From assembly GCA_964564305.1 (NCBI GenBank), contig CAZMAM010000008.1:1-48970 (forward strand): a stretch of DNA of 48,970 bases, written 5' to 3'. Position numbers and translations under genes: made by a program. Source of the DNA: RGIG1959 sp964564305 (GTDB taxonomy: Bacteria; Bacillota; Clostridia; Oscillospirales; Acutalibacteraceae). Shown one piece after another: positions 34,048 through 43,053 of the stretch. The notes below the pieces were generated by a model. It searched no databases. It saw only the letters and a program-made list of their open reading frames with translations, and had not been told where the DNA came from. Each line of letters opens with the position of its first letter. Position 1 is the first letter of the stretch.

Positions 34048-35997
34048 ATGAAAGGCGTGAATTCCGAAAATAAAAATCTTTCGGAGGAAGTATACGACGA
34101 ATCGCAAATCCAGGTGCTGGAAGGGCTGGAAGCGGTGCGAAAACGCCCGGGCATGTACATCGGATCCACCGGGCCAAAGGGCCTTCACCATTTGGTTTAC
34201 GAGATTGTGGACAATTCCATAGACGAGGCGCTGGCGGGATACTGCACGCATATAGAGGTCGAATTGCTGCCCGGAGATGTTGTTACGGTAAGAGATAACG
34301 GGCGCGGTATCCCGGTGGGCATAAACGAAAAATTAGGCATACCCACCGTGACGGTAGTGCTTACGGTGCTTCACGCCGGGGGAAAATTCGGGGGCAGCTT
34401 ATACAAGGTAGCCGGAGGATTGCATGGTGTGGGCAGTTCTGTGGTCAACGCGCTTTCCTCATTTCTGGAAGTGGAAGTTTGCCGGGACGGAAAAGTTTAT
34501 TCGCAAAGATTCGAACGCGGAGATCCGGTGACCCCGCTCACCGAAATCGGAACCGGAGAGCACGACGGAACGTTTATCCGATTTTGTCCGGATGCGGAAA
34601 TTTTTACCGAAACCACGCAATTTGATTTTGAGACGCTGGAACGCCGGCTCAGGGAACAGGCGTTTTTAAACGCGGGATTGCGTATTACCTTAACCGATAA
34701 ACGGGAACCGACCGTTCGCACGGAAACGTACTGTTACGAGGGCGGAATTTCCTCTTTTGTGGAATTTTTAAACAAAACGCGGGGAAATCTTCCGCTTCAC
34801 GCTCAAGTGGTGCATCTTTCCATAGAAGAAGAAAACAGCGCCGCGGAAGTTGCTTTTCAGTATACCGACAGTTACAACGAAACGGTGCTTTCGTTTGCCA
34901 ACAATATGCACACGGTAGACGGCGGAACGCATGAGCAATCGTTTAAAAACGGAATGCAGCGGGTATTGAACGATTATGCCAGAAAATACAAATTACTGAA
35001 AGACAACGACAATAACTTAAAAGGAGACGACGTTCGGGAAGGATTAACGGCCGTGGTGTCCGTAAAACTGACCGATGCGCAGTTTGAAAGCCAAACAAAG
35101 GCAAAACTGGGCAATACCGAAATCGGCAGATTGGTCACCCGGCTGCTAAACGAAAAGCTTACCGCCTACCTGGAGGAAAATCCGGGGCCGGCAAGGGCCA
35201 TATTGCAAAAAGCCATCGAATCCAAACGGATACGGGAAGCCGCACAGAAAGCCAGAGATAACGCCAGAAAAAATAAAGGAAAAATTTCCGCGCGCATGCC
35301 GGATAAATTATTCGACTGTATCTGGAGGGATCCCGAACGGCTTCCCCGCACCGAATTGTTTGTCGTAGAGGGCGATTCCGCAGGGGGTTCCGCCATCGAA
35401 GGGCGGGATCGCAATTATCAGGCGGTGCTTTCCATGTGGGGCAAAATGCTCAACGTGGAAAAAGCGCCGCTGGATAAGGTCTACGGAAACGATAAATTGG
35501 AACCGATGATTGTGGCACTCGGGTGCGGAATCGGCGAGGAATTTGATATTGCCAAACTTCGGTACGGAAAAGTGGTTATCATGGCGGACGCCGATGTAGA
35601 CGGATCGCACATCCGCACTCTTTTGCTGACGTTTTTCTTTCGGTATATGCGTCCGCTCATTGAACAGGGTCATGTGTATATTGCTCAGCCGCCGCTGTAT
35701 AAAGTGTCCCGGGGAAAGCAGATTCGGTACGCATTTTCCGACGACCAGCGAGATCGGTATATAGCGGAACTGGGCGGGAAGACGGATGTTCAGCGGTATA
35801 AAGGCTTAGGTGAAATGGATCCGAACCAATTATGGGAAACCACGATGGATCCGGCATTTCGCACCATGTACCGGGTGACGGTAGACGACGCTTTGGAAGC
35901 AGACGAAACCATCACCGTTTTGATGGGAGATAAGGTAGAACCCAGAAGAGAATTTATCGAGAAAAACGCAAAGTATGTGCAAAATCTGGATGTATAG
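34048..35997 (+). CDS. gyrB: DNA gyrase subunit B
   Basis: 649 residues. ATPase part: VRKRPGMYIGSTG, IVDNSIDEALAGY, DNGRGIPVG and GGLHGVGSSVVNAL. Toprim part: VVEGDSAGGSA and DADVDGSHIRTLLLTFFFR. C-terminus ends in KYVQNLDV. It partners GyrA at 37549-40011 to introduce negative supercoils. ATG at 34048, with a GAAAGG directly before it; a GTG three codons later is possible. Distinguished from ParE by the location beside recF and gyrA. Confidence 0.97.
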   Translation: MKGVNSENKNLSEEVYDESQIQVLEGLEAVRKRPGMYIGSTGPKGLHHLVYEIVDNSIDEALAGYCTHIEVELLPGDVVTVRDNGRGIPVGINEKLGIPTVTVVLTVLHAGGKFGGSLYKVAGGLHGVGSSVVNALSSFLEVEVCRDGKVYSQRFERGDPVTPLTEIGTGEHDGTFIRFCPDAEIFTETTQFDFETLERRLREQAFLNAGLRITLTDKREPTVRTETYCYEGGISSFVEFLNKTRGNLPLHAQVVHLSIEEENSAAEVAFQYTDSYNETVLSFANNMHTVDGGTHEQSFKNGMQRVLNDYARKYKLLKDNDNNLKGDDVREGLTAVVSVKLTDAQFESQTKAKLGNTEIGRLVTRLLNEKLTAYLEENPGPARAILQKAIESKRIREAAQKARDNARKNKGKISARMPDKLFDCIWRDPERLPRTELFVVEGDSAGGSAIEGRDRNYQAVLSMWGKMLNVEKAPLDKVYGNDKLEPMIVALGCGIGEEFDIAKLRYGKVVIMADADVDGSHIRTLLLTFFFRYMRPLIEQGHVYIAQPPLYKVSRGKQIRYAFSDDQRDRYIAELGGKTDVQRYKGLGEMDPNQLWETTMDPAFRTMYRVTVDDALEADETITVLMGDKVEPRREFIEKNAKYVQNLDV

Positions 35998-36009
35998 AAG
36001 GTTTTTTGA

Positions 36010-36486
36010 ATGCCGCTTTGGAATGTTCGCTTGCAGCCCACCAAAGAAGAGTGGCTGGAAGGCGTTCGGCTGACAGGTGTCTGTCGGCCGAGAGGAAAAA
36101 TATCTGTGGTCAAGTCCGTTATACTTTTAGCGGTCGGCATTTTTGCGCTGACGGCGTATTTTGGACAAAGGGAAGCGGCCTCGTTGTTTATCGGGGTCGC
36201 GAGTCTGGTTTTGCTGACGGTGGTATGGGCGGAACCGCCGTTTCGGGAGCATATGATGGCGCGGGAAGCGGCAAAAGGAAACGGCGTGAGATTATGGGTA
36301 TTTTCGGACGGCGTTTCTTTCGGGTCGGATCAGCCGCAAAAAGTCGATTATCCGTTTCCCGCGCTGCGGGATTATCAAAGCGAGCGGATTCTCGCCTGGA
36401 AATTGGATGAGGATCAGGTGGTTGTGGTGCCGAAGAGGCAGATCAGCGAAGAACAGTGGAAGGAAATCACCGGAAAGAGGGTGTGA
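36010..36486 (+). CDS. YcxB-like small membrane protein 1
   Basis: 158 residues: a hydrophilic N-terminus (NVRLQPTKEEWLEGVRL), two membrane helices in a hairpin (about residues 34-75), then a cytoplasmic domain ending DEDQVVVVPKRQISEEQWKEI. This layout and the PKR motif fit the YcxB-like family, whose function is unknown. It is the first of three similar genes between gyrB and gyrA (gap of 12 bases to gyrB), so they are probably cotranscribed with the gyrase genes. Confidence 0.65.
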   Translation: MPLWNVRLQPTKEEWLEGVRLTGVCRPRGKISVVKSVILLAVGIFALTAYFGQREAASLFIGVASLVLLTVVWAEPPFREHMMAREAAKGNGVRLWVFSDGVSFGSDQPQKVDYPFPALRDYQSERILAWKLDEDQVVVVPKRQISEEQWKEITGKRV

Positions 36487-36489
36487 ACC

Positions 36490-37002
36490 ATGGCGCCGCA
36501 GGCATTTTCCCAAACGATTGAACAGAATGATTACGTTTTGGCGAGAATGGCGGTATGCCGTCGAATGGGAATATTGCGGTTTCGATTACCCGCAGCGCTG
36601 CTGGCTGCGGCCATGATTGCGGGAGCCGTGGCAACGCTCTGGCGCGGATATGCCCAAGCGGGATATTGGCTGACGGCGGCGGGTATGGCAGCGGGCGCGG
36701 CAGCTTTGCTGCTTGCCTGGTTTTTTGTTTTTCCCCATCGGGAAAAAACCGAGGCACAGAAAGATTTTCAAATTTATGCGCGACTGTATGGTACTTCAAC
36801 CGTCTCTTTTACACCGGAAGGATTGACGTTGACCGCGCAAAACCTCACCCGAAGAGTGGATTTTGCCCGGCTGAAGGCGTGTATCGAGCAAAAAGACACC
36901 ATGGTGCTGGTAGCGGAAGACGGGCTGATTATTTTGCGCAAAAATGAGGAAACGGCGACATTTTTGCGGCGGGTCTGTTCCGGAGTGCTGACAAAGGGAT
37001 GA
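36490..37002 (+). CDS. YcxB-like small membrane protein 2
   Basis: 170 residues with the same plan as its neighbours: N-terminal FSQTIEQNDYVLARMAVCRRMG, a two-helix hairpin (about residues 33-75), and a C-terminal domain with STVSFTPEGLTLTAQN and VLVAEDGLIILRKNEETATFL. Sequence identity with the flanking genes is low by eye; the layout is shared. Starts 3 bases after gene 1, and its stop overlaps the start of gene 3 as ATGA. Confidence 0.65.
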   Translation: MAPQAFSQTIEQNDYVLARMAVCRRMGILRFRLPAALLAAAMIAGAVATLWRGYAQAGYWLTAAGMAAGAAALLLAWFFVFPHREKTEAQKDFQIYARLYGTSTVSFTPEGLTLTAQNLTRRVDFARLKACIEQKDTMVLVAEDGLIILRKNEETATFLRRVCSGVLTKG

Positions 37003-37472
37003 ACAATATGGAAAAATTCACGGCTTCGGCCTTGTGTACCCGGGAAGATTATATGGCTTTTCGTTCTGCGGGTAAAATCCGTCCGCTTCCCATTGTTTGC
37101 GGAGCGGTGCTTATCGCGGTTGCCGCGGCGGGGCTTATTTTTAAACTGTTCGATATCAACACGGCGTTGTTGCCGCTGGTGGCCGGGCTGGCGCTGCTTT
37201 TGTATGACCCGTTGTTTTTGCCGGTGTACCGCAAAGGGGAGGCGGCGCGGGAATACGACACGAGTGGCATGCTGAACAAAGCGGTGACTTTAACTTTTGA
37301 GGGCGATTCGGTTTTTGTCGATTCTGTAAATTTAACGGGAACGCTCCCGCTTTCCCTGGCAACGGTGACGCAACAAGCCAATGTCATTTCTCTTCGGTTC
37401 GGCCCCGAACCGGAAATTTTAATTCCGCTTCACGCGCTGACCGAACAGCAGGCGAATACGCTGCTTTCTTAA
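36999..37472 (+). CDS. YcxB-like small membrane protein 3
   Basis: 157 residues: FTASALCTREDYMAFRS, a two-helix hairpin (about residues 32-70), a motif YDTSGMLNKAVTLTFEGDSV, and a C-terminal EILIPLHALTEQQANTLL that parallels the PKR-containing end of gene 1. The ATG overlaps the preceding stop; a second ATG 9 bases later is possible. Unknown function. 76 bases to gyrA. Confidence 0.65.
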   Translation: MNNMEKFTASALCTREDYMAFRSAGKIRPLPIVCGAVLIAVAAAGLIFKLFDINTALLPLVAGLALLLYDPLFLPVYRKGEAAREYDTSGMLNKAVTLTFEGDSVFVDSVNLTGTLPLSLATVTQQANVISLRFGPEPEILIPLHALTEQQANTLLS

Positions 37473-37548
37473 AGCGGACGCGAGCGCAAAATACATAAGA
37501 ACGAAACATATACAGTTTATAGAACATAAAAGAGGAGCATAACGTTTT

Positions 37549-40011
37549 ATGGAGGAAACCCCTATCGAACGGCCCGACAGAATGCTGGAAGCCGATTTAA
37601 AAGAGGAAATGCGAACCAGTTTTCTCGATTATTCCATGTCGGTTATCGTGTCCCGGGCCCTGCCGGATGTGCGAGACGGGTTGAAACCGGTGCACCGGCG
37701 CATTTTATACACCATGTACGAAAACGGATTGACGCCGGATAAGGCTTATGTCAAGAGCGCGGACACGGTAGGCGCGGTATTGGGGCGCTATCATCCGCAC
37801 GGAGACGCTTCGGTTTACGACGCTATGGTGCGCATGGCGCAGAGTTTTTCCCTGCGTTATCCTTTGGTTGACGGTCACGGAAACTTCGGATCGGTAGACG
37901 GACATCCGGCGGCGGCATACCGGTATACGGAAGCGCGCATGAGCCGTATGGCGGTCGATATGCTCGCGGACATCCGGAAGGATACCGTGGATTTTCTGCC
38001 CAATTACGACGATCGCCGCAAGGAACCGGCTGTGCTGCCCGCCAAATTTCCGAATTTGCTGGTCAACGGGTCCTCCGGTATCGCGGTGGGTATGGCCACC
38101 AATATACCGCCGCACAATCTCCGGGAGGTTATCGACGGCATTTGCGCGCTGATCGACGATCCGAATACGGATACATACACCCTGATGAATTGGATTAAAG
38201 GGCCGGATTTTCCGACTGGCGGCATCATCATGGGCCAGGCGGGAATTCGCGCCGCGTATATGAGCGGGCACGGCAGGATAGTGGTACGGGCGCGCACCGA
38301 AATAGAAGAAGAGAGCGGCAGCCGCCCGCGTTTGGTGATTACCGAAATACCGTATCAGGTCAACAAACGGGCTTTGGTGAAATCCATTATCGATTTGGCG
38401 GACGACAAACGCATAGAGGGCATTCGGGATGTGGTGGATCATTCCAGCCGGGAAGGTATGCGGGTGGTTATCGAACTGGACAAAACCGCAAATCCGCAGG
38501 TTGTTTTGAATCAGTTGTTCAAATTCACGCAGATGCAGGTGACTTTCAGCGCCAATATGCTGGTGCTGGTCGACGGTGTTCCCCGGGTGCTTGGATTAAA
38601 AGAGCTGCTGGAGGAATATATCCGTTTCCAGTGTGAAGTGATAGAGCGGCGAACCCGTTTTGATTTGCGCGCCGCGAAGGCGGAAGAGCATATTCAGCAG
38701 GCGCTGAAAACGGCGGTTGATTTTATTGACGAAGTGCTGGCCATTATTCGGGGGGCCGCGGACGTTCCGGCTGCGCGGGAAGGGCTTGCCGAGCGCTTCG
38801 GTTTTGATGAGGAGCAAACGGACGCCATTGTGAAAATGCCGCTGGGGCGTCTGGCCGGGTTGGAGCGGAAAAAGATTGAACAGAGACTCGGTGAACTTAC
38901 CGCCATTATCGCCGATTTGGAGGATATTTTGGCGCATCACGAACGGGTGCTTTCTCTGGTCAAAGACGAATGCCGCCGGATGCAGGATAAATACGGAGAC
39001 GACCGCCGGACGGAAATTTCTCCGGTGGATGGGGAAGTGGATATCGAAGATTTAATCCCGGTGGAAAATTGCGTGCTTACGCTCACCGGCATGGGATATA
39101 TCAAGCGTCAGCCGGCGGACAGTTATAAATCTCAGCGAAGAGGCGGCAGAGGGGTGCGCGGTATGAGCACCCGGGATGAAGATATGGCCGATACCATGCT
39201 GCTTTCTTCCACACACAACCGCATCATGTTCTTTTCTACCGCCGGCCGGGTGTATCCGCTGAAATGTTATGAAATTCCACAAGGCGGCAAAAACGCCAAA
39301 GGGATGAATTTGGTGAATTTGCTTCCGCTTCAGCCGGACGAAAAGGTCACCATGATGATTGACGTGCCGGATTCTTCCGAAGAGGAAGGCCGGTACCTCG
39401 TGATGATTACCGCGAACGGCGTGATTAAGCGCACCCGACTTGACGCATATCGAAACACGCGAAAAAACGGCATTATCGCCATCGATTTGGACGAAGGCGA
39501 CCGCTTGGTTCAGGTGCTCTCTACCGACGGAACCGAAACGTTACTGGTGGGTACCCGTTTGGGGTATGCCATTCGGTTTAACGAAGACGACGCGCGGGTC
39601 GTGGGAAGAATGGCGCGCGGGGTGAAAGCGCTGACGCTGATTCCCGGGGATGAAGTGTGCGATATGCAAATTTGTCCGCCCGACGCGCTGGTGCTTACCG
39701 TCGCCGAGACCGGTTACGGGAGAATTACGCCCGCGTCGCAGTACCGTGTGCAGTCCCGAGGAGGAAAAGGGCTGATCAATTATCACACGGCGCTTTACGG
39801 CGCCGTGGCGGGCGTTAAAGTGATCGATCCGTCGCAGGATCTCATTTTGATTTCTTCCGACGGTATCATGATTCGCTTGCCGATGCGGGAAATTTCCCGT
39901 CAGTCCCGAACCTCGAAGGGTGTTCGGGTCATGAAACTGGAAGAGGGCGGAAAAATCGTATCCATGGTTACCGCGGCGCCGGAAGAAACGCCGGATAGTG
40001 AATTGCCGTAA
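37549..40011 (+). CDS. gyrA: DNA gyrase subunit A
   Basis: 820 residues. Breakage-reunion domain with the catalytic Tyr in AAYRYTEARM (about residue 123). The quinolone region reads YHPHGDASVYDAMV, so the position of E. coli Ser83 is Ala; Asp87 is kept. The C-terminal beta-pinwheel contains the GyrA box QRRGGRG in the first blade, which wraps DNA and marks it as gyrase, not ParC. AGAGGAG lies 11 bases before the ATG. Confidence 0.97.
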   Translation: MEETPIERPDRMLEADLKEEMRTSFLDYSMSVIVSRALPDVRDGLKPVHRRILYTMYENGLTPDKAYVKSADTVGAVLGRYHPHGDASVYDAMVRMAQSFSLRYPLVDGHGNFGSVDGHPAAAYRYTEARMSRMAVDMLADIRKDTVDFLPNYDDRRKEPAVLPAKFPNLLVNGSSGIAVGMATNIPPHNLREVIDGICALIDDPNTDTYTLMNWIKGPDFPTGGIIMGQAGIRAAYMSGHGRIVVRARTEIEEESGSRPRLVITEIPYQVNKRALVKSIIDLADDKRIEGIRDVVDHSSREGMRVVIELDKTANPQVVLNQLFKFTQMQVTFSANMLVLVDGVPRVLGLKELLEEYIRFQCEVIERRTRFDLRAAKAEEHIQQALKTAVDFIDEVLAIIRGAADVPAAREGLAERFGFDEEQTDAIVKMPLGRLAGLERKKIEQRLGELTAIIADLEDILAHHERVLSLVKDECRRMQDKYGDDRRTEISPVDGEVDIEDLIPVENCVLTLTGMGYIKRQPADSYKSQRRGGRGVRGMSTRDEDMADTMLLSSTHNRIMFFSTAGRVYPLKCYEIPQGGKNAKGMNLVNLLPLQPDEKVTMMIDVPDSSEEEGRYLVMITANGVIKRTRLDAYRNTRKNGIIAIDLDEGDRLVQVLSTDGTETLLVGTRLGYAIRFNEDDARVVGRMARGVKALTLIPGDEVCDMQICPPDALVLTVAETGYGRITPASQYRVQSRGGKGLINYHTALYGAVAGVKVIDPSQDLILISSDGIMIRLPMREISRQSRTSKGVRVMKLEEGGKIVSMVTAAPEETPDSELP

Positions 40012-40093
40012 ACGTGGCGTTTTTCGGTGTATGTCGGTTAAATACAATATCGGGTAAATAAAATAACAAAATCAAAAAGGGGGAGAATGCGCG

Positions 40094-41680
40094 GTGGAAC
40101 AATGGCAGGAAGAAACGGTGCTGTATCAGATTTATCCCAAAAGCTTTTGCGACGGAAACGGCGACGGGATCGGGGATCTTGCGGGCATTTTGTCCAAAGT
40201 GCCGTACCTCAAAGCGCTCGGCGTCAACGCGGTCTGGCTTTCGCCGTGTTTTCCGTCTCCCGGGGTGGATAACGGGTACGATATTTCCGATTACCGGGAT
40301 ATCGCGCCGGAGTACGGAACTTTAGACGATTTTCGGGTTTTGCTTCGGACGCTTCACGAAAACGGTATCCGTCTGCTGCTGGATCTGGTGGTGAATCACA
40401 CATCCGATGAACATATGTGGTTTCGGGAGAGCCGGAAAAGCCGGAACAGCTCATACCGGGATTATTATATCTGGCGCGATCCGGTAAACGGCGGGGAACC
40501 GAACGGCTGGCAGGCGGGATTCGGCGGGTCCGCCTGGAAATTCGACGAACAGACCGGGCAGTATTATCTGCACCTGTACGCCGAGCAGCAGCCGGATTTG
40601 AATTGGGATAACCCGAAAGTCCGCCGGGAAATCGCGGATATGATTAATTTCTGGCTCGATATGGGCGTGGACGGATTTCGCTGCGATGTGATTCATTCCA
40701 TTTCCAAAGATTTCAACGCGCCGTTCGGCGGCGGAATCGGGCCGCATTTGCACGAATATCTGCACGAGCTGTACGGGCGGACGTTCGGCCCGCACGGTGC
40801 GTTAACGGTTGGGGAAACCTGGGGGCTTACGCCACAGCAGGCGCTGTTGCTCACCGGTGAAAATCGGGGAGAGCTGACCGCGGCGTTTCAGTTTGAGCAT
40901 CTTTCATTGGGGCGGGAGAACGGCGATAAGTTTTCCCCCTGTTCGGTAGACCGGGAAGCGTTTGTCGACATACTCGCCAAATGGGAGGACGGTCTCAAAG
41001 CCGGTGGATTTCCGGTGCTGGTGATGGAAAATCACGATCAGCCCCGCGCGCTTTCCCGGTTCGGGGATGTGCGTTATCCGGTGCAAAGCGCGACAATGCT
41101 GGCGGTGCTGCTGTACGGTATGCGGGGTATGCCGGTTATTTATCAAGGTCAGGAACTGGGGCTGGAAAATCCCGTATTCACCGATATCGAACAGTATCGC
41201 GACATTGAAACAATAGAAGCCTACCGGCAGCGGGAGGCAGATTTTCCGCCGGATGAACTGCTTCGGAGGATGAATTTCGGCAGCCGGGATAACGCGCGCG
41301 CCCCCATGCCGTGGGCAGACTGCCCCGGTTCGGGATTTACCGAGGGGACGCCGTGGATTGCGGCGGAATACAAACGCGGCCGTTCGGTTCGTGAGCAGGA
41401 GAACGATCCTGAAAGCGTGCTCTCGTTTTACCGCCGGTTTCTTCAGCTGCGCGCGCGGGACGCGGTTTTGCTTTCGGGGGATTTTACGTTGCTGCAAAAT
41501 AAAAACGGCACGGTGGTTTACCGCCGTGCGCTGAGTGATGAACAGAGAATAATCGTCTGCCGCTTTTGCGATACCGAAGCGCCGCTGCCCAAAGAAGCGG
41601 CGGGAGAAACGCTGCTGGGCAATTATCCCGGCGCGCCCGATATGCTGCGCCCCTATGAGGCGCGCATTGTGCGGCGCTGA
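40094..41680 (+). CDS. GH13 alpha-glucosidase (oligo-1,6-glucosidase type)
   Basis: 528 residues, cytoplasmic (no signal peptide). N-terminal YQIYPKSFCDGNGDGIGDL is the hallmark of the oligo-1,6-glucosidase/alpha-glucosidase branch of GH13. Catalytic residues: nucleophile Asp in GFRCDVIH, acid/base Glu in TVGETWG, stabilising Asp in MENHDQPR; DLVVNHTSDEHMWF is also conserved. The likely substrates are isomaltose- or maltose-type oligosaccharides; trehalose 6-phosphate is an alternative. GTG start at 40094 after AAGGGGGAG. No transporter or regulator gene sits beside it. Confidence 0.92.
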   Translation: MEQWQEETVLYQIYPKSFCDGNGDGIGDLAGILSKVPYLKALGVNAVWLSPCFPSPGVDNGYDISDYRDIAPEYGTLDDFRVLLRTLHENGIRLLLDLVVNHTSDEHMWFRESRKSRNSSYRDYYIWRDPVNGGEPNGWQAGFGGSAWKFDEQTGQYYLHLYAEQQPDLNWDNPKVRREIADMINFWLDMGVDGFRCDVIHSISKDFNAPFGGGIGPHLHEYLHELYGRTFGPHGALTVGETWGLTPQQALLLTGENRGELTAAFQFEHLSLGRENGDKFSPCSVDREAFVDILAKWEDGLKAGGFPVLVMENHDQPRALSRFGDVRYPVQSATMLAVLLYGMRGMPVIYQGQELGLENPVFTDIEQYRDIETIEAYRQREADFPPDELLRRMNFGSRDNARAPMPWADCPGSGFTEGTPWIAAEYKRGRSVREQENDPESVLSFYRRFLQLRARDAVLLSGDFTLLQNKNGTVVYRRALSDEQRIIVCRFCDTEAPLPKEAAGETLLGNYPGAPDMLRPYEARIVRR

Positions 41681-41726
41681 CGGGAATGCCGCTGATGGGA
41701 AAATTCCGGGCCGCCGGACTCTCGGA

Positions 41727-41908
41727 TTAAAGGCAACACTGTATAAAGACCCAGCGTCAGATGCATCGGCGAATTTTTCGTCAGATGAAACAAAAACCGC
41801 AGAGAATACTTGGTGTACTGCCGAGGATTTTTGTAATAACTGACGGAAAAGACGTAGACAGATGACGTGCAAAGCCATTAGGCGGTCATTATGCGGTGTT
41901 GCCTAAAG
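41727..41908 (-). repeat. Dispersed inverted-end repeat, copy B
   Basis: About 182 bp in the opposite orientation to copies A, C and D. Ends TTAAAGGCAACACTGTATAA (41728-41747) and TTATGCGGTGTTGCCTAAA (41889-41907). The core has TTTTTCGTCAGATGAAACAAA. It is the nearest relative of copy A, with no large gaps between them. It fills the space between the convergent GH13 and DUF4434 genes. Confidence 0.85.
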
Positions 41909-42853
41909 GGTTTGCAAAAAAGCCCGGTATGCGCGGTATAACGCTTCCGCCTTTCCCGGAAATCCCGCTCGGGCGGGGCTTTGGGGTTTGGCCATCATAC
42001 CGGTATAACAGTAAACGATGATTTTTTCCACAAAGGGGCTTATCGCTTCCATTTGTTGTTTTACCCGTTCCCAAGGGGCGGGAATCAACGCCGAACGGTA
42101 AACCACGCCTTCAAAATCGAAGATTTCCATATCGGCCCAAAGTTCGGATCTTCCCGCTTTTCGGTGAGCTCGGCTCAAGGCTTCAAAAAAACCCGCTTCT
42201 TCGTTTGGCGCGGTTTTTTTTACGCCGACTTCGTCCTGATACGCCACGATATCCAAATTCATGCGCTCCAGCCGGCGGACAAATTCATCGTCCGCAACGA
42301 CTTTGTTGGTGCCGTACGGCCCGATAACGGTTTTATATTTCGGATTCAGTTTTTTCGCTTCGGCGGAGATGGTGTTGACATAGGCGATAAACCGTTCGTC
42401 AAAGGCGCCGTTGATTTCCCATTCGTCCGGCATATACCATCCCGCTAGGCACGGGTGAGAACCGAACCGTTCGCACATTTCGTTCATGGCCCGAAGGGAA
42501 AGGCGTATGCAGGCGGGGTCTGTGGTATTTTGCTGCGGACGGGTCCAGTCTCCGTAAAAGCCGGCGGAAAGATAAATCCGAAGATTCAGGCGATCCGCCT
42601 CGTCCAGCAAAACTTCCAAGACATTTTTGCACGTCAAGTGAGAAGCGTACGGGTAAATGCCCGTGGAATAATAAGCCTTTTCGTATAGTGCGCTCGCCAT
42701 CAGCACCAGCGTATCCAGGCCCAATTCCGCCTGATCGCGGATAAGCTGCCGCCACTGTTCCTCGGTAAAGGAAAACAGCGTTTGATTATAGTATTTTCCC
42801 TCAGCACGGTTGTGATGCTCAAACTCAAAGAAACTGCCCGTAATCGCTTTCAC
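41903..42853 (-). CDS. DUF4434 domain protein, glycosidase-like TIM barrel
   Basis: 316 residues. DUF4434 proteins have a TIM-barrel fold resembling glycoside hydrolases; no activity is assigned to this one. Visible segments: ITGSFFEFEHHN at the start, LGLDTLVLMASALYE, LAGWYMPDEWEI (acidic pair at the end of a barrel strand, possible active site), and DIVAYQDEVGVK. No signal peptide, so cytoplasmic. I use the GTG at 42853 with GGGGAG upstream; the in-frame ATG 13 codons earlier has no conserved sequence. The stop overlaps the end of repeat copy B by a few bases, so the repeat contributes the final codons. Confidence 0.75.
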   Translation of the reverse strand: MKAITGSFFEFEHHNRAEGKYYNQTLFSFTEEQWRQLIRDQAELGLDTLVLMASALYEKAYYSTGIYPYASHLTCKNVLEVLLDEADRLNLRIYLSAGFYGDWTRPQQNTTDPACIRLSLRAMNEMCERFGSHPCLAGWYMPDEWEINGAFDERFIAYVNTISAEAKKLNPKYKTVIGPYGTNKVVADDEFVRRLERMNLDIVAYQDEVGVKKTAPNEEAGFFEALSRAHRKAGRSELWADMEIFDFEGVVYRSALIPAPWERVKQQMEAISPFVEKIIVYCYTGMMAKPQSPARAGFPGKAEALYRAYRAFLQTL

Positions 42854-42935
42854 CGTGATCGCTCCCCGCGAAATACAGATGCGCAAAAACACAATACCGT
42901 TTTGGCGCGCAAAGCAGCCAAATGCTTATTTTTAA

Positions 42936-42969
42936 TATACTATATTTATAAAATATAATATATAGTATA
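42936..42969. promoter_or_regulatory. AT-rich palindrome upstream of the DUF4434 gene
   Basis: TATACTATAT (42936-42945) and ATATAGTATA (42960-42969) are perfect inverted arms 14 bases apart, inside an almost pure A/T tract (about 42930-43000) that is unlike the rest of the window. It could be an operator or simply promoter DNA. Confidence 0.4.
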
Positions 42970-43053
42970 ACATAATATATAAAAATAATAGATAATACGT
43001 AACGGAAACGACAAACGGCAACGAAAAATAAAATATTCGGGAAAAAGGTCGCT

